NCBI RefSeq assembly: GCF_030539875.1
Contig: NZ_JAUNXI010000007.1
Span: forward strand, 34,392 to 98,391
Direction: 5' to 3'
From: Methanobrevibacter sp.
GTDB lineage: Archaea; Methanobacteriota; Methanobacteria; Methanobacteriales; Methanobacteriaceae
Length of the DNA stretch: 64,000 bases
A program made the position numbers and the translations under genes. A model generated the notes under the pieces. It searched no databases. It was not told where the DNA came from and saw only the letters and a program-made list of their open reading frames with translations. Shown here in pieces: positions 33,228-41,901 of this stretch. The first letter of the stretch is position 1, and each line of letters starts with the position of its first letter.

Positions 33228-34115
33228 ATGGAAATTGCATACTTCTTAGGTTGTATTATGAACAACCGTTATCCTGGTGTTGAAAAAGCTACCAGAAAAT
33301 TATTTGAAGCATTAGATATTGAATTAAAAGACATGGAAGGAGCATCTTGTTGTCCTGCTCCTGGTGTATTCGGTTCTTTTGATGAAGAAACATGGGCTAC
33401 TATTGCAGCTCGTAACTTAACTCTTGCTGAAGACATGGGTGCAGATATCATGACTGAATGTAACGGATGTTTCGGTTCATTATTTGAATGTAATCACATG
33501 TTAAAAGAAGACGAAGACAAAAAAGCTAAAATCAATGAAAACTTAGCTGAAATCGGAAAAGAATACAAAGGAACAATTAATGTAAAACACTTTGCTCAAA
33601 TTTTAAGAGACGATGTCGGTTTTGAAAAATTAGCTTCTTTAATTGAAAAACCTTTAGACTTAAATGTTGCTGTCCACTACGGATGCCACTTCTTAAAACC
33701 TACTGAAACTATCGGTATCGAAGATCAAGCTGAAAATCCATCTATCTTAGATGACCTTGTTGAAATTACCGGTGCTAAATCTGTAGACTATAAAGATAAA
33801 ATGATGTGCTGTGGTGCAGGTGGAGGTTTAAGATCCAGAGATCTCGATGTAACTGCAAGTTACACTAAAGAAAAACTCGACCACATGTCTGCAGCCGGTG
33901 TTGACGCAATTGTTAACGTATGTCCTTTCTGTCACATGCAATTTGACCAAGGTCAAGTTGAAGTAAACGAAAGATACGGAACTGATTTCGCAATTCCTGT
34001 TTTCCACTTAGCTCAATTATACGGATTAGCTATGGGATTATCCGCTGATGAATTAACATTCAGCGCTCAAAAAATCGATGCAACACCTGCTATCAAAAAA
34101 GCATTAGGTGAATAA
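33228..34115 (+). CDS. hdrB: CoB-CoM heterodisulfide reductase subunit B
   Basis: Catalytic subunit holding two non-cubane [4Fe-4S] clusters that split the CoM-S-S-CoB disulfide. The 295-residue protein has both CCG domains: CCPAPG and CNGCFGSLFEC in the first half, HYGCHFLKP, MMCCGAGGG and CPFCHMQF in the second. Nothing is missing. It follows hdrC by 21 bases with GAGGAG before the ATG. hdrA is not in the window, as usual for this order. Codon use is highly biased, in keeping with an abundant enzyme. Confidence 0.97.
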   Translation: MEIAYFLGCIMNNRYPGVEKATRKLFEALDIELKDMEGASCCPAPGVFGSFDEETWATIAARNLTLAEDMGADIMTECNGCFGSLFECNHMLKEDEDKKAKINENLAEIGKEYKGTINVKHFAQILRDDVGFEKLASLIEKPLDLNVAVHYGCHFLKPTETIGIEDQAENPSILDDLVEITGAKSVDYKDKMMCCGAGGGLRSRDLDVTASYTKEKLDHMSAAGVDAIVNVCPFCHMQFDQGQVEVNERYGTDFAIPVFHLAQLYGLAMGLSADELTFSAQKIDATPAIKKALGE

Positions 34116-34234
34116 ATTTAAGGATTTTTCAATCCTTTTATTTTATTTTTTTTAGGCATTGAAAACACAGTTCGGATTCTAGTTATCATTAAATGGTAAC
34201 TATTTTTTTATATTAAATTTTTTTGTTTGTAATA

Positions 34235-34264
34235 TTACGAATTATTCGTAAGTATGTTTATATA
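34235..34264 (+). promoter_or_regulatory. promoter with perfect palindrome ahead of the DUF749 operon
   Basis: TTACGAATTATTCGTAA (34235-34251) is a perfect inverted repeat with 8-base arms around one base. It ends five bases before the TATA box TTTATATA (34257-34264), covering the TFB recognition region. A protein bound here would decide whether the promoter is used. Transcription would begin near 34290. Confidence 0.6.
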
Positions 34265-34312
34265 TGATTACATAAAAAAGAATAATTGTTAAAATAAATT
34301 AGAGGTGTAATT

Positions 34313-34579
34313 ATGTTTGTAGCAACATTAGATGGAATATTTAAGTATTCTGATCTTCCAGAAGAATATGAACCTTATGTTCAATTTAAAGCAACTATAG
34401 ATAAAAGAGAACTTAAAGATAGTGATGAAATGGCTATTTTAAATATCGCAGGCACTTCCACTCATCATGTTTTATTTTTAGACGCTTATTCAAGTATTTC
34501 AGAAATCGAACAAGAATTAAAAGATGCTGATGCTAAAATCAATCACACTACTTTAAAAATTATAGGTGGCCATTTATGA
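34313..34579 (+). CDS. conserved archaeal protein, DUF749 type
   Basis: An 88-residue protein found in methanogens, with the pattern ATLDGIFKYSDLPEEYEPYV and VLFLDAYSSISEIE. A member of the family has a known beta-rich structure but no known function (from memory). It overlaps the DUF2096 gene by four bases and is the first gene of a three-gene operon under the palindrome-bearing promoter. The start follows GAGGTGTAATT. No cofactor motif is visible. Confidence 0.7.
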   Translation: MFVATLDGIFKYSDLPEEYEPYVQFKATIDKRELKDSDEMAILNIAGTSTHHVLFLDAYSSISEIEQELKDADAKINHTTLKIIGGHL

Positions 34580-35103
34580 GTTTGCCATCTGAACAAAATT
34601 GGTTAGTTCTCCAGCATCTTCTTACAGATTTGACAAAAAAAGGATATGACATACCTAATGGAATTAACCCTGAGATGGGATTAATCAGATCAACAATTAG
34701 TTCATATAAAAGAGATCCGTCCCATCCTGAATTGATTAATGGTTTGGCTAAAGCAGAAATAGCTTTAAACACTATTCAAGGAACCCTTCTAACTATTGCC
34801 GAGGAAGAGGGGGAAAAATATGTCGACCATTGGCTTGACTTATTAAAACAGGTCATGCAGGGAAAGGAAGTTTATGAATTTGCTAAATCAAGGTCAAGAT
34901 TTTTGGTAAACACACCTCCGGGTTTGACTACTGGAAGAATTAACTTAAAAGTTCCTTTAGCAGAAGAAAGAGTTCAAGAAATTGCAGAATGGAACGGTCT
35001 TATTATCGAATTTGATGATGATGTGACTGTTCAGTTACATGGTGATAAAGAAGATCTTCAGATTGGTTTAAAAGAGATGGGATCTTTCTTTTTAGAAGAA
35101 TAG
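34576..35103 (+). CDS. conserved archaeal protein, DUF2096 type
   Basis: A 175-residue protein of methanogens: an N-terminal helical half (QNWLVLQHLLTDLTKKGYDIP, EIALNTIQGTLLTIAEEEG) and a C-terminal half with short strands (LTTGRINLKVPLAEERVQEIAE split by turns). Function unknown. It overlaps the DUF749 gene by ATGA and is eight bases from the phosphoesterase gene, so all three are translated from one message. The fixed pairing with DUF749 suggests a shared complex (inference). Confidence 0.7.
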   Translation: MSLPSEQNWLVLQHLLTDLTKKGYDIPNGINPEMGLIRSTISSYKRDPSHPELINGLAKAEIALNTIQGTLLTIAEEEGEKYVDHWLDLLKQVMQGKEVYEFAKSRSRFLVNTPPGLTTGRINLKVPLAEERVQEIAEWNGLIIEFDDDVTVQLHGDKEDLQIGLKEMGSFFLEE

Positions 35104-35111
35104 GTGATATT

Positions 35112-35801
35112 ATGACTAAAATTTTAGCCATCAGTGATGTTCATGGCGAAGAAAATGAAAATTTGTATGCTTATTTAAGCAACAATGATATTGATTTGGT
35201 TTTGATTCTTGGCGATATTACAAATTTTGGTCCTTTAGACTTTGTAGAAACATTTATTAATAAAATATATGAGCATGATGTTGATGTAATTGCAATTCCT
35301 GGAAATTGCGACCCTAATGGAATATGCAATGCAATTAATGAAGTCGCATTTTGCCTTCATAATAATATTGTTGCTTATGGTGATGCAATACTGTTCGGTT
35401 TTGGAGGTTCTAATCCAACTCCATTCGACACTCCCGGCGAAATGGATGATGATAAGATTTATCGTGAAGTTTATGATTTGTTAGCTAATTACGATTATGT
35501 TTACAATGAGGATGTTCCTAAAGTAAGAATTTTAGCTACTCATGCCCCCCCATTCAATACTGAAGCTGATAGAGTTGGAAACGGCGAACATGTAGGCAGT
35601 CAGGGAATTCAAAAATCCATTCATGAATTTGAACCTGAAATTAATATTTGCGGACACATTCATGAAGCCAGATCACTTAGTAAAATCGGAACAACTACTG
35701 ATGTGGCAAATCCAGGTATGCTTAAAGATAATGGAGCTATCTTGATAGATATTAAAGATGGTTCAAATTATGACATAAACATTATCTCTTTAAATGAATA
35801 A
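35112..35801 (+). CDS. calcineurin-like metallophosphoesterase
   Basis: A 229-residue two-metal phosphoesterase. The ligands are all present: ISDVHG (Asp, His), LGDI (Asp), GNCDP (Asn-Asp area), the late THAPP, and CGHIHEA. It belongs to the YfcE/MJ0936-like small enzymes that cleave phosphodiesters; the natural substrate is not known. Third gene of the DUF749-DUF2096 operon, start behind AGGTGAT. The T-rich 35806-35835 stretch probably ends the transcript. Confidence 0.85.
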   Translation: MTKILAISDVHGEENENLYAYLSNNDIDLVLILGDITNFGPLDFVETFINKIYEHDVDVIAIPGNCDPNGICNAINEVAFCLHNNIVAYGDAILFGFGGSNPTPFDTPGEMDDDKIYREVYDLLANYDYVYNEDVPKVRILATHAPPFNTEADRVGNGEHVGSQGIQKSIHEFEPEINICGHIHEARSLSKIGTTTDVANPGMLKDNGAILIDIKDGSNYDINIISLNE

Positions 35802-35909
35802 GTATTTATTCTCTCTTTTTTCTTTTTTTTATTTAATATTTTAAGCCAAATTTAAATAACAACTTTTATTTAATATTAATTTTAAACATTTAAAACAAAT
35901 GTGATTTTT

Positions 35910-36812
35910 ATGATTTGGGTTACTTCTAATGTTGATGGTGATGTATATAAAGAACCGTTTTCTAAAGGAATAATGTCTCGTTCACTTAATATTGCATATT
36001 TTGGGTCTAAACGGGCATATGATTTAGCTAGTGATATTGAAGAGGAACTAATTAAAAATAATGTCACTGAAATTTCTAATCAGGAATTGGCAGTTGTTGT
36101 TTTAAACCATTTGAAAAAAGTAAATCCTATTATTGCAAAGAAATATGAGAATTTAAGGTCTCTTAGAAAATCTAAAAAGCCTCTTATTATTTTAATTGGT
36201 GGGGCATCAGGCGTAGGTACTTCTTCAATGGCATTTGGGCTGGCTAATAGTTTAAGACTGAAAAATATTATTAGTACAGATATGATTCGTGAAGTAATGC
36301 GTAAAACGGTTTCAAAAGAGTTAAGCCCTCTTATTCACAAATCCAGTTTCAATGCTTATGAAAGTATTAGAACACCATCCAACAGTATGGACAGGGTTAT
36401 CGAAGGATTTATTAATCATGTTGATGTGGTTAATGTGGGAATTGAGGCTATTATCGAAAGATCTGTTAAGGAAGGAATCAGCACTATTATTGAAGGGGTG
36501 CATATTGTTCCGGGATTTATCAATAAAGAATTAATTGAAAATAACAATATTATTGTGTTTACATTAATTGTTGAAGATGAAGAATCACATAAACAACGTT
36601 TTTACTCAAGATGCAGTCAGCCATGGGTAAAAAGGTCTCTTGAAAGGTATATGGAGAATTTTGACACAATTAGAAAAACTCAGGATTTTTTAATTGAGCA
36701 AGCAAAAATTCATGATGGTCATATTATTAACAATGTTGAAATTAACGAAACAACAGATATGATGGTAAATGAAATTCTAGAAAAATTTGCAGGTGTTAGT
36801 TATGTTGAATAA
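35910..36812 (+). CDS. 2-phosphoglycerate kinase
   Basis: Phosphorylates 2-phosphoglycerate to 2,3-bisphosphoglycerate, the precursor of cyclic 2,3-diphosphoglycerate, a solute and reserve in Methanobacteriales. The N-terminal 90 residues form an ATP-cone domain (FSKGIMSRSLNIA, KVNPIIAKKYENLRSL), followed by a P-loop kinase with ILIGGASGVGTSS and STDMIREVMRK. Length 300. The start ATG 35910 follows GTGAT; the GTG there is part of the site. Its stop overlaps the CBS gene by 11 bases. Confidence 0.88.
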   Translation: MIWVTSNVDGDVYKEPFSKGIMSRSLNIAYFGSKRAYDLASDIEEELIKNNVTEISNQELAVVVLNHLKKVNPIIAKKYENLRSLRKSKKPLIILIGGASGVGTSSMAFGLANSLRLKNIISTDMIREVMRKTVSKELSPLIHKSSFNAYESIRTPSNSMDRVIEGFINHVDVVNVGIEAIIERSVKEGISTIIEGVHIVPGFINKELIENNNIIVFTLIVEDEESHKQRFYSRCSQPWVKRSLERYMENFDTIRKTQDFLIEQAKIHDGHIINNVEINETTDMMVNEILEKFAGVSYVE

Positions 36813-37188
36813 GAAAGTTAAGGAAATAATGACATCTGATGTATTGACAATTACTTCGGATGTTGATGTAGTTTTTGCATTTGAGAAATTAATGGAAAAT
36901 AAAATCAGTTCTCTTCCGGTTGTTGAAGATGGTAAATTAATAGGTATCATTACAGCAACTGACTTGGGTCATAATTTGGTTTTAGACAAATATGAATTAG
37001 GCACAAGTGTTGAAGAAATAATGGTGAAATCTGTAGTTACTATATCTCCAGAGGACAGTCTTGAAACTGCAATTAAAGTCATGAAAGAAAGCGTCTCTTC
37101 AGGTATATTGAATCAGCTTCCTGTGGTTGAAGACGGAAAATTAGTAGGTATTATTTCAGATGGGGATATTATTCAGGAATTATTCTAA
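36802..37188 (+). CDS. two-CBS-domain protein
   Basis: A 128-residue protein that consists of one CBS pair (VKEIMTSDVLTITSDVDV and VEEIMVKSVVTISPEDSL open the two repeats; each ends in LPVVEDGKLxGII). Such stand-alone pairs bind adenine nucleotides or SAM and regulate a partner. It overlaps the 2-phosphoglycerate kinase gene, starting behind AGGTGTTA, which makes that kinase the likely partner (inference). The SRP RNA gene follows after a T-rich gap. Confidence 0.85.
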   Translation: MLNKKVKEIMTSDVLTITSDVDVVFAFEKLMENKISSLPVVEDGKLIGIITATDLGHNLVLDKYELGTSVEEIMVKSVVTISPEDSLETAIKVMKESVSSGILNQLPVVEDGKLVGIISDGDIIQELF

Positions 37189-37327
37189 TTTAACCCAATA
37201 ATTTTTATTTTTTTTAAAATTTACTTATTTTAAGTTAGTTACTGTAATTTTATTTTTTTTCCAGTAAATCATTTTTTTATTTTTTTTATAAGCTGTTTTT
37301 TTTTCTAGTAATCGATTTTTACTAACA

Positions 37328-37335
37328 TTTATATA
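37328..37335 (+). promoter_or_regulatory. TATA box of the SRP RNA gene
   Basis: TTTATATA in the context ACATTTATATAAT, about 28 bases before the predicted RNA start near 37358. The T-rich stretch 37189-37320 before it holds no gene. Confidence 0.65.
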
Positions 37336-37357
37336 ATATTAAGTTCATATATTATCA

Positions 37358-37652
37358 TTGGCTAGACTGGAGGGTTAGGGGTCCTCTGTAAGCACACACC
37401 CCCTTTGGTGCAGTTGAAGTTCAAGAGGCGGCTTTTTAATGGAATATGAGCCTATTAAAAACAACGCAGAAACCTCGTCCTACAGGATTGGTGGTGGTGA
37501 GATTTTTACTGGAGGGTAAAAGTTAGTCATCTTCAATATGGAAATGGGTCAGGCCCGGAAGGGAGCAGCTTTACTATTAACATTCAATGCTTGTAGAATC
37601 CCGGGGCGGAGTTGGGTTTTATAGATCACTTGTATTTTTGAGATTAGTCCAC
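37358..37652 (+). ncRNA. ffs: signal recognition particle RNA (7S RNA, archaeal type)
   Basis: About 295 bases. Domain IV is unmistakable at 37546-37572: GGTCAGGCCCGGAAGGGAGC, with the GGAA tetraloop and the asymmetric AGCA loop that binds SRP54. The 5' part has GGGGTCC, the conserved TGTAA turn and the GCAC/GTGC hairpin of the Alu domain. GGCTAG (37360-37365) can pair with TTAGTC (37644-37649) to close helix 1, which sets the ends to within a few bases. It guides membrane and secreted proteins to the translocon. Confidence 0.92.
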
Positions 37653-37733
37653 TCTTGGACATGCCATTTAAATAAACAAATAACTTTATAAATAAGTTTT
37701 TACATATAATTTATTATACTTGTTTTTTTAACT

Positions 37734-37817
37734 GTCGGGATGGCCCAGCCTGGTACGGCGTCGGACTGCTAATCCGATGGTCTTATGACCACCCGGGTTC
37801 AAATCCCGGTCCCGGCG
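37734..37817 (+). tRNA. tRNA-Ser (GCT)
   Basis: 84 bases ending in the discriminator base; no encoded CCA. The acceptor arm GTCGGGA pairs with TCCCGGC (one U-G pair), the anticodon loop CTGCTAA reads AGC/AGT codons, the long variable arm (GATGGTCTTATGACCACC) marks a class II tRNA, and GGGTTCAAATCCC is the T arm. No intron. It converges on the cation transporter gene nine bases away. Confidence 0.96.
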
Positions 37818-37825
37818 TTTTTATA

Positions 37826-38734
37826 TTATTCATCTATTTCTTGGTCATGATTGTAATTTAATCCTGCAGGACAGGCATGGACTGTTACATATTTTATTTC
37901 AGGTATTTCATTAATGATGTTGTTTTGAACAGTATGAACAATTTTATGTGTTTCATTCAATGTTTTGTTTCCATTAATTTCTATATGTAATGTTACAGTT
38001 GCATATGAACCTAAATAATCAACTTTTATATTATGTGCGTTATTTGCATCAGGGCTACTAATATTGGCAACCTCTTTTATCTCATTGACAAATTCTTCAG
38101 AAGGAAGTTTTCCCATTATGTTGTCTATGTTTTCCTTACCTATTCCATAAGCTGTTTTTAAAATTAAAAATCCAATGAATAATCCGATGATAGGGTCTAA
38201 TATAGGATAACCCAGATTTGAGACTATTACTCCTATTAATATAGCAACTGATGAATATATGTCTGTTTTTTGATGCTGACCATCAGCTACAACGGCAGGG
38301 CTATTAATTTTTTTACCTATTTTTATAATGTGTTCACTTATTATATAATTGATGAATATTCCAAAGAGAGCCATTGCCGCAGCATAGAAATCAGGAGCAG
38401 TAATTATAGATGGATTTAATATTTTTTCGATTGCACCACTCATTATTTCATAGGCAACCATTCCTAAAAACAGCATAATTACTAAACCGCTTATAGCTTC
38501 TGCACGGCCATGTCCGAGAGGATGTTCTTTATCTGCAGGTTTCTGACCTACTCTAAATCCGATATAAGCTATTATTGATGTTGCAATATCTGAAAGAGTA
38601 TGTCCTCCTTCGGAAATTAATGCATAACTTCCGGACATTATTCCGACAAGTATATTGAAAAAGGTTAAAAAGCAGTTTGCAGTTATTCCTATTATTACAG
38701 CCTGTTTACCATATTTTGTTCTAAAATCATCCAT
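37826..38734 (-). CDS. cation diffusion facilitator family transporter
   Basis: Exports divalent metals (Zn2+, Fe2+, Mn2+ or Co2+) in exchange for protons. The 302-residue protein has six membrane helices in the first two thirds and a cytoplasmic metal-sensing domain after about residue 205. The transport site is made of EGGHTLSD in helix II and ADGQHQKTD in helix V (two HxxxD pairs), and HPLGHGR follows helix II. The metal cannot be told from sequence alone. It overlaps the aminotransferase gene by eight bases. Confidence 0.92.
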   Translation of the reverse strand: MDDFRTKYGKQAVIIGITANCFLTFFNILVGIMSGSYALISEGGHTLSDIATSIIAYIGFRVGQKPADKEHPLGHGRAEAISGLVIMLFLGMVAYEIMSGAIEKILNPSIITAPDFYAAAMALFGIFINYIISEHIIKIGKKINSPAVVADGQHQKTDIYSSVAILIGVIVSNLGYPILDPIIGLFIGFLILKTAYGIGKENIDNIMGKLPSEEFVNEIKEVANISSPDANNAHNIKVDYLGSYATVTLHIEINGNKTLNETHKIVHTVQNNIINEIPEIKYVTVHACPAGLNYNHDQEIDE

Positions 38735-39845
38735 TCACAATACGCTCCTCTAAAATATCCATTGCTTTTTCAATGTTTTCATAAGAATTGGCATATGATA
38801 TGCGCACATGGTTTTCACCATTGGATCCAAAAGCGATTCCAGGAACTGTAATTACTCCTTCTTTTGCAGCCTTCATGACAAAGTCTTCATCTTCGATTTT
38901 GGGAAATACGTAAAATGCCCCTTCAGCATTTACTGTTTCATAACCCATTTCGTTTAAACGTGTAACTGTCAAGTCACGTCTTCTTTTAAATTCCCCAACC
39001 ATCCTTTCAACTTCATCTTGAGGTCCGGTTAATGCTTCATATGCTCCTCTCTGTGTTATAGTATTTGCACAGGCGATGTTGTACTGGTGTATTTTAAGTA
39101 ATTCTTCAGTGTAATTTTCATTTGCTGTTAAATAACCGATTCTAAGTCCGGTCATTGCATATGTTTTTGAAAATCCATTTAGGGTAATGGTATTGTCACT
39201 GTATTTTGCAGGTGAATAATTTTTTTTACCATAAATAATTTTTTCATAGATTTCATCAGAAATTATCATGAAATCTTTGTCCATTGATAAATCCGCAATC
39301 GCTTTAATGTCTTCTTTATCCATTACAGCACCTGTTGGATTTGATGGTGAATTTAAAATTATGGCTTTTGTTTTACCAGTAATTTTTTCCTGAACATCAT
39401 CTGCTTTTAATTTAAATTCATTTTCCATTGTACAATCAACTGGAACTGCTGTTCCATTTGCTAAGTTTACACAGGCTTCATATGATAAGAAACTTGGATT
39501 TGAGATTAATACTTCATCTCCTTTTTCAATGAATGCCTGTGCGCACATATATAATCCTTCACTTGCTCCTACAGTTACAATCACATTTTCGGGATTGGTA
39601 TTTATCCCATTTTCTTTTTTGAATTTTTTAACAATTTCTTCTCTTAATTCAATATATCCTTTATTTGGAGTATAATGGGTATCATTTTCATCAATTGCCT
39701 TTTTCATTGCATTTTTAATATTTTCCGGAACATTAAAATCAGGTTCACCAATTCCCAAATTTATTGCATCTGGATTTGTCACTTCAAACATTTTTCTTAT
39801 TAATGATAATTCAATTGAGTTTAATCTACTTGCAGGATTAATCAT
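38727..39845 (-). CDS. class I aminotransferase (aspartate aminotransferase-like)
   Basis: PLP enzyme of the AspC/aromatic subfamily I-gamma. The 372-residue protein shows NLGIGEPDFNVP at the start, SPSNPTG, ISDEIYE, and the PLP lysine in NGFSKTYAMTGLRIGY; the substrate-carboxylate Arg is in HVRISYA. The amino donor is probably aspartate, alanine or an aromatic acid. It is upstream of and overlaps the cation transporter gene, with which it shares a message; the functional link is unclear. The T-rich region before its ATG holds its promoter. Confidence 0.88.
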   Translation of the reverse strand: MINPASRLNSIELSLIRKMFEVTNPDAINLGIGEPDFNVPENIKNAMKKAIDENDTHYTPNKGYIELREEIVKKFKKENGINTNPENVIVTVGASEGLYMCAQAFIEKGDEVLISNPSFLSYEACVNLANGTAVPVDCTMENEFKLKADDVQEKITGKTKAIILNSPSNPTGAVMDKEDIKAIADLSMDKDFMIISDEIYEKIIYGKKNYSPAKYSDNTITLNGFSKTYAMTGLRIGYLTANENYTEELLKIHQYNIACANTITQRGAYEALTGPQDEVERMVGEFKRRRDLTVTRLNEMGYETVNAEGAFYVFPKIEDEDFVMKAAKEGVITVPGIAFGSNGENHVRISYANSYENIEKAMDILEERIVNG

Positions 39846-39903
39846 AATTTTTGCCTCTTTTTTAATACATTGTTCTTTATATTAAATTAAGTTTTTCAAA
39901 TAA

Positions 39904-41454
39904 TTAATTTTCACATGCTCCACAGTTATAACAGGAGTCGGTTTCACACCATGGGGTTTGTTTTAGATTTCTTAATCTTTTGTTTTCTATTTTTAAAAAT
40001 CTCTCATTTATGCCAACATCAATATTGCACCAAGGTAATGCATCATCAATATCATATTTTGGAATTGCTTCTCTCCATTCCTTTAATGTAGGTGGTTTTG
40101 TTAAGGATTTTTCAATAATTGCACCAATGTTCCTATTTCCACAAGAGAGTATATATTGAATTAGTCCTTTTTTAGGACTTTCACACTTAACATTATATTT
40201 CTTCATTTCTCTTTTAATATATCTGGTTTTCTTTTTAATATCTTTAAAATCATAGGGTTCCCATTGCAGAGGAGTGTGCGGTTTTGGAATAACCGGATTA
40301 ACACTGAATTTCACATTCTTAATGCTGGTGTGCATATGGGCTATTTTTTTCATGTACTGGCAAAGTTCTTCAATATCCTCCATATTTTCTCCAGGTATTC
40401 CAATCAGGAAATATAACTTGATTTTAAAATCAAGGTCAACTGCATTTTTTATTACAGTAAAAATTTTCTCTTCCAGTATATCCTTGTTAATCACTTTTCT
40501 CAACCGATTTATTGATTCGGGTGCAAGTGTTATTGTTTTCAGTCCACTTTCTTTTAATGATTTTAATGTGTCTAAAGTAATGGATTCAATTCTTAAAGAG
40601 GGAGTGGAAATTTGAAAACCCTCTTTTTCCAAACCTTTGATTAACTTTTCTAAATCAGCATAATCCGAAACTGCTGCACCGATCAGTGTGATTTTATTCA
40701 ATCCGGTATTTTTACGGTTTTCAATAGCTATGTCGATTAGTTTTTTATAATCAGTTTGTCTCATGGGCCGGTATAGATATCCGGCCATGCAAAATCTGCA
40801 GCCTCTTGCGCATCCCCTTGAAACATTCAGCATTATTGAATTGTTAAAAACTGTCTGGTAGTTGTCCTCATCACTCTTGCTTATGACCGGTTTTGTAATA
40901 TGATATGCATCGGCCATGTCTTCAATAATCTGTATCTTTGCTTTATTATCATATTCCGGAATATAAACACCTGATATCTCCAGATATTTTTCTAAATCTT
41001 TATTATATTTGGAATATTTCTCTAAAATTTCATTAATAACAAATTCCCCTTCACCGATTACGAAGATATCTATGTAGTCTGACAGGGGCATGGGATTTGA
41101 AGTTGCACAGGGGCCTCCCGCAATAATTAACGGATCCTCTTTTTTTCTATCTTTCCTCTTAAGAGGTATTCCTGCATTTTGAAGCATCTTCAGCACATTA
41201 AAATAATCTTCTTCAAACTGGATGGAAAAGCCTATAATGTCAAAATATTTGCTGGGAGTATTTGATTCTATTGAATTGTTATTCGGAAAGATTATTCTTT
41301 CACACCAAACATCCTCATGCTCATTAATTTGATTGTATAAAATATTATATCCTAATGAAGACATTGCGGTTCTATAAATATTTGGATAGGCCAGTCCCAT
41401 GTGGATATTTATATTTTTAATATTTTTTTGAAATATATTTTTTTCATATATCAT
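39904..41454 (-). CDS. radical SAM protein with B12-binding-like N-terminus
   Basis: A 516-residue protein. The first 170 residues resemble the flavodoxin-like cobalamin-binding fold (NIHMGLAYPNIYRTAMSSLG, IIAGGPCATSNP, FVIGEGE), though the usual DxHxxG histidine is not obvious. The radical SAM core carries NVSRGCARGCRFCMAGYLYRP (CxxxCxxC). The C-terminus adds a cysteine-rich tail, CETDSCYNCGACEN, which could hold another Fe-S cluster. It belongs to an archaeal family of unknown reaction, perhaps a methylthiolase- or methylase-like enzyme. Single gene. Confidence 0.78.
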   Translation of the reverse strand: MIYEKNIFQKNIKNINIHMGLAYPNIYRTAMSSLGYNILYNQINEHEDVWCERIIFPNNNSIESNTPSKYFDIIGFSIQFEEDYFNVLKMLQNAGIPLKRKDRKKEDPLIIAGGPCATSNPMPLSDYIDIFVIGEGEFVINEILEKYSKYNKDLEKYLEISGVYIPEYDNKAKIQIIEDMADAYHITKPVISKSDEDNYQTVFNNSIMLNVSRGCARGCRFCMAGYLYRPMRQTDYKKLIDIAIENRKNTGLNKITLIGAAVSDYADLEKLIKGLEKEGFQISTPSLRIESITLDTLKSLKESGLKTITLAPESINRLRKVINKDILEEKIFTVIKNAVDLDFKIKLYFLIGIPGENMEDIEELCQYMKKIAHMHTSIKNVKFSVNPVIPKPHTPLQWEPYDFKDIKKKTRYIKREMKKYNVKCESPKKGLIQYILSCGNRNIGAIIEKSLTKPPTLKEWREAIPKYDIDDALPWCNIDVGINERFLKIENKRLRNLKQTPWCETDSCYNCGACEN

Positions 41455-41901
41455 ACAATCAACTTCTTAATTTTCTTTTTTTTGATATTATTTCTTTATT
41501 TCTAATTTAACAATCTTAAATTAGGTGATTTTTTCCAATTTCAACAATAACATTGCAGATTTTATCATAAATTATGAATTTCATCTAATTTTTGTTATAA
41601 ATCATCATATAATTAAAATTCTATTTTTTATGTAATGGTTAAAAACTTTAACAAAATTTAGGATATTTAACCTTATCTTTTATTATTTCAACTTAATTAT
41701 TCTTTTACTTTAAATTTATATATGATTTCTATCTATTTTTAGCAATTTACATGATTTAAATGGGTTTTTTTCTTTTTAAAGTTGTAAAAACATTTATATA
41801 ATAATAAATTATATATGTTTATCTGCTCATTATGAAATACTATATTTTAGTATAATCATATTTTACTATAAAATTTTCGTAATGAGAACAGAGGTGGAAA
41901 A
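41455..41901. other. 447-base gap holding the adhesin promoter and leader
   Basis: A+T-rich non-coding DNA. The plus-strand TATA box TTTATATA is at 41793-41800. The expected transcript begins near 41824 with a stem-loop: CTCATTATGAAA (41826-41837) pairs with TTTCGTAATGAG (41875-41886), 11 of 12 positions plus a G-U option. The ribosome binding site GAGGTGG (41891-41897) follows at once. The left 300 bases hold nothing I can name. Confidence 0.55.

Noticed and set aside
41455..41790. Hidden gene in the long gap before the adhesin
   Set aside because: All frames are broken by frequent stops and the DNA is uniformly A+T-rich without binding sites.
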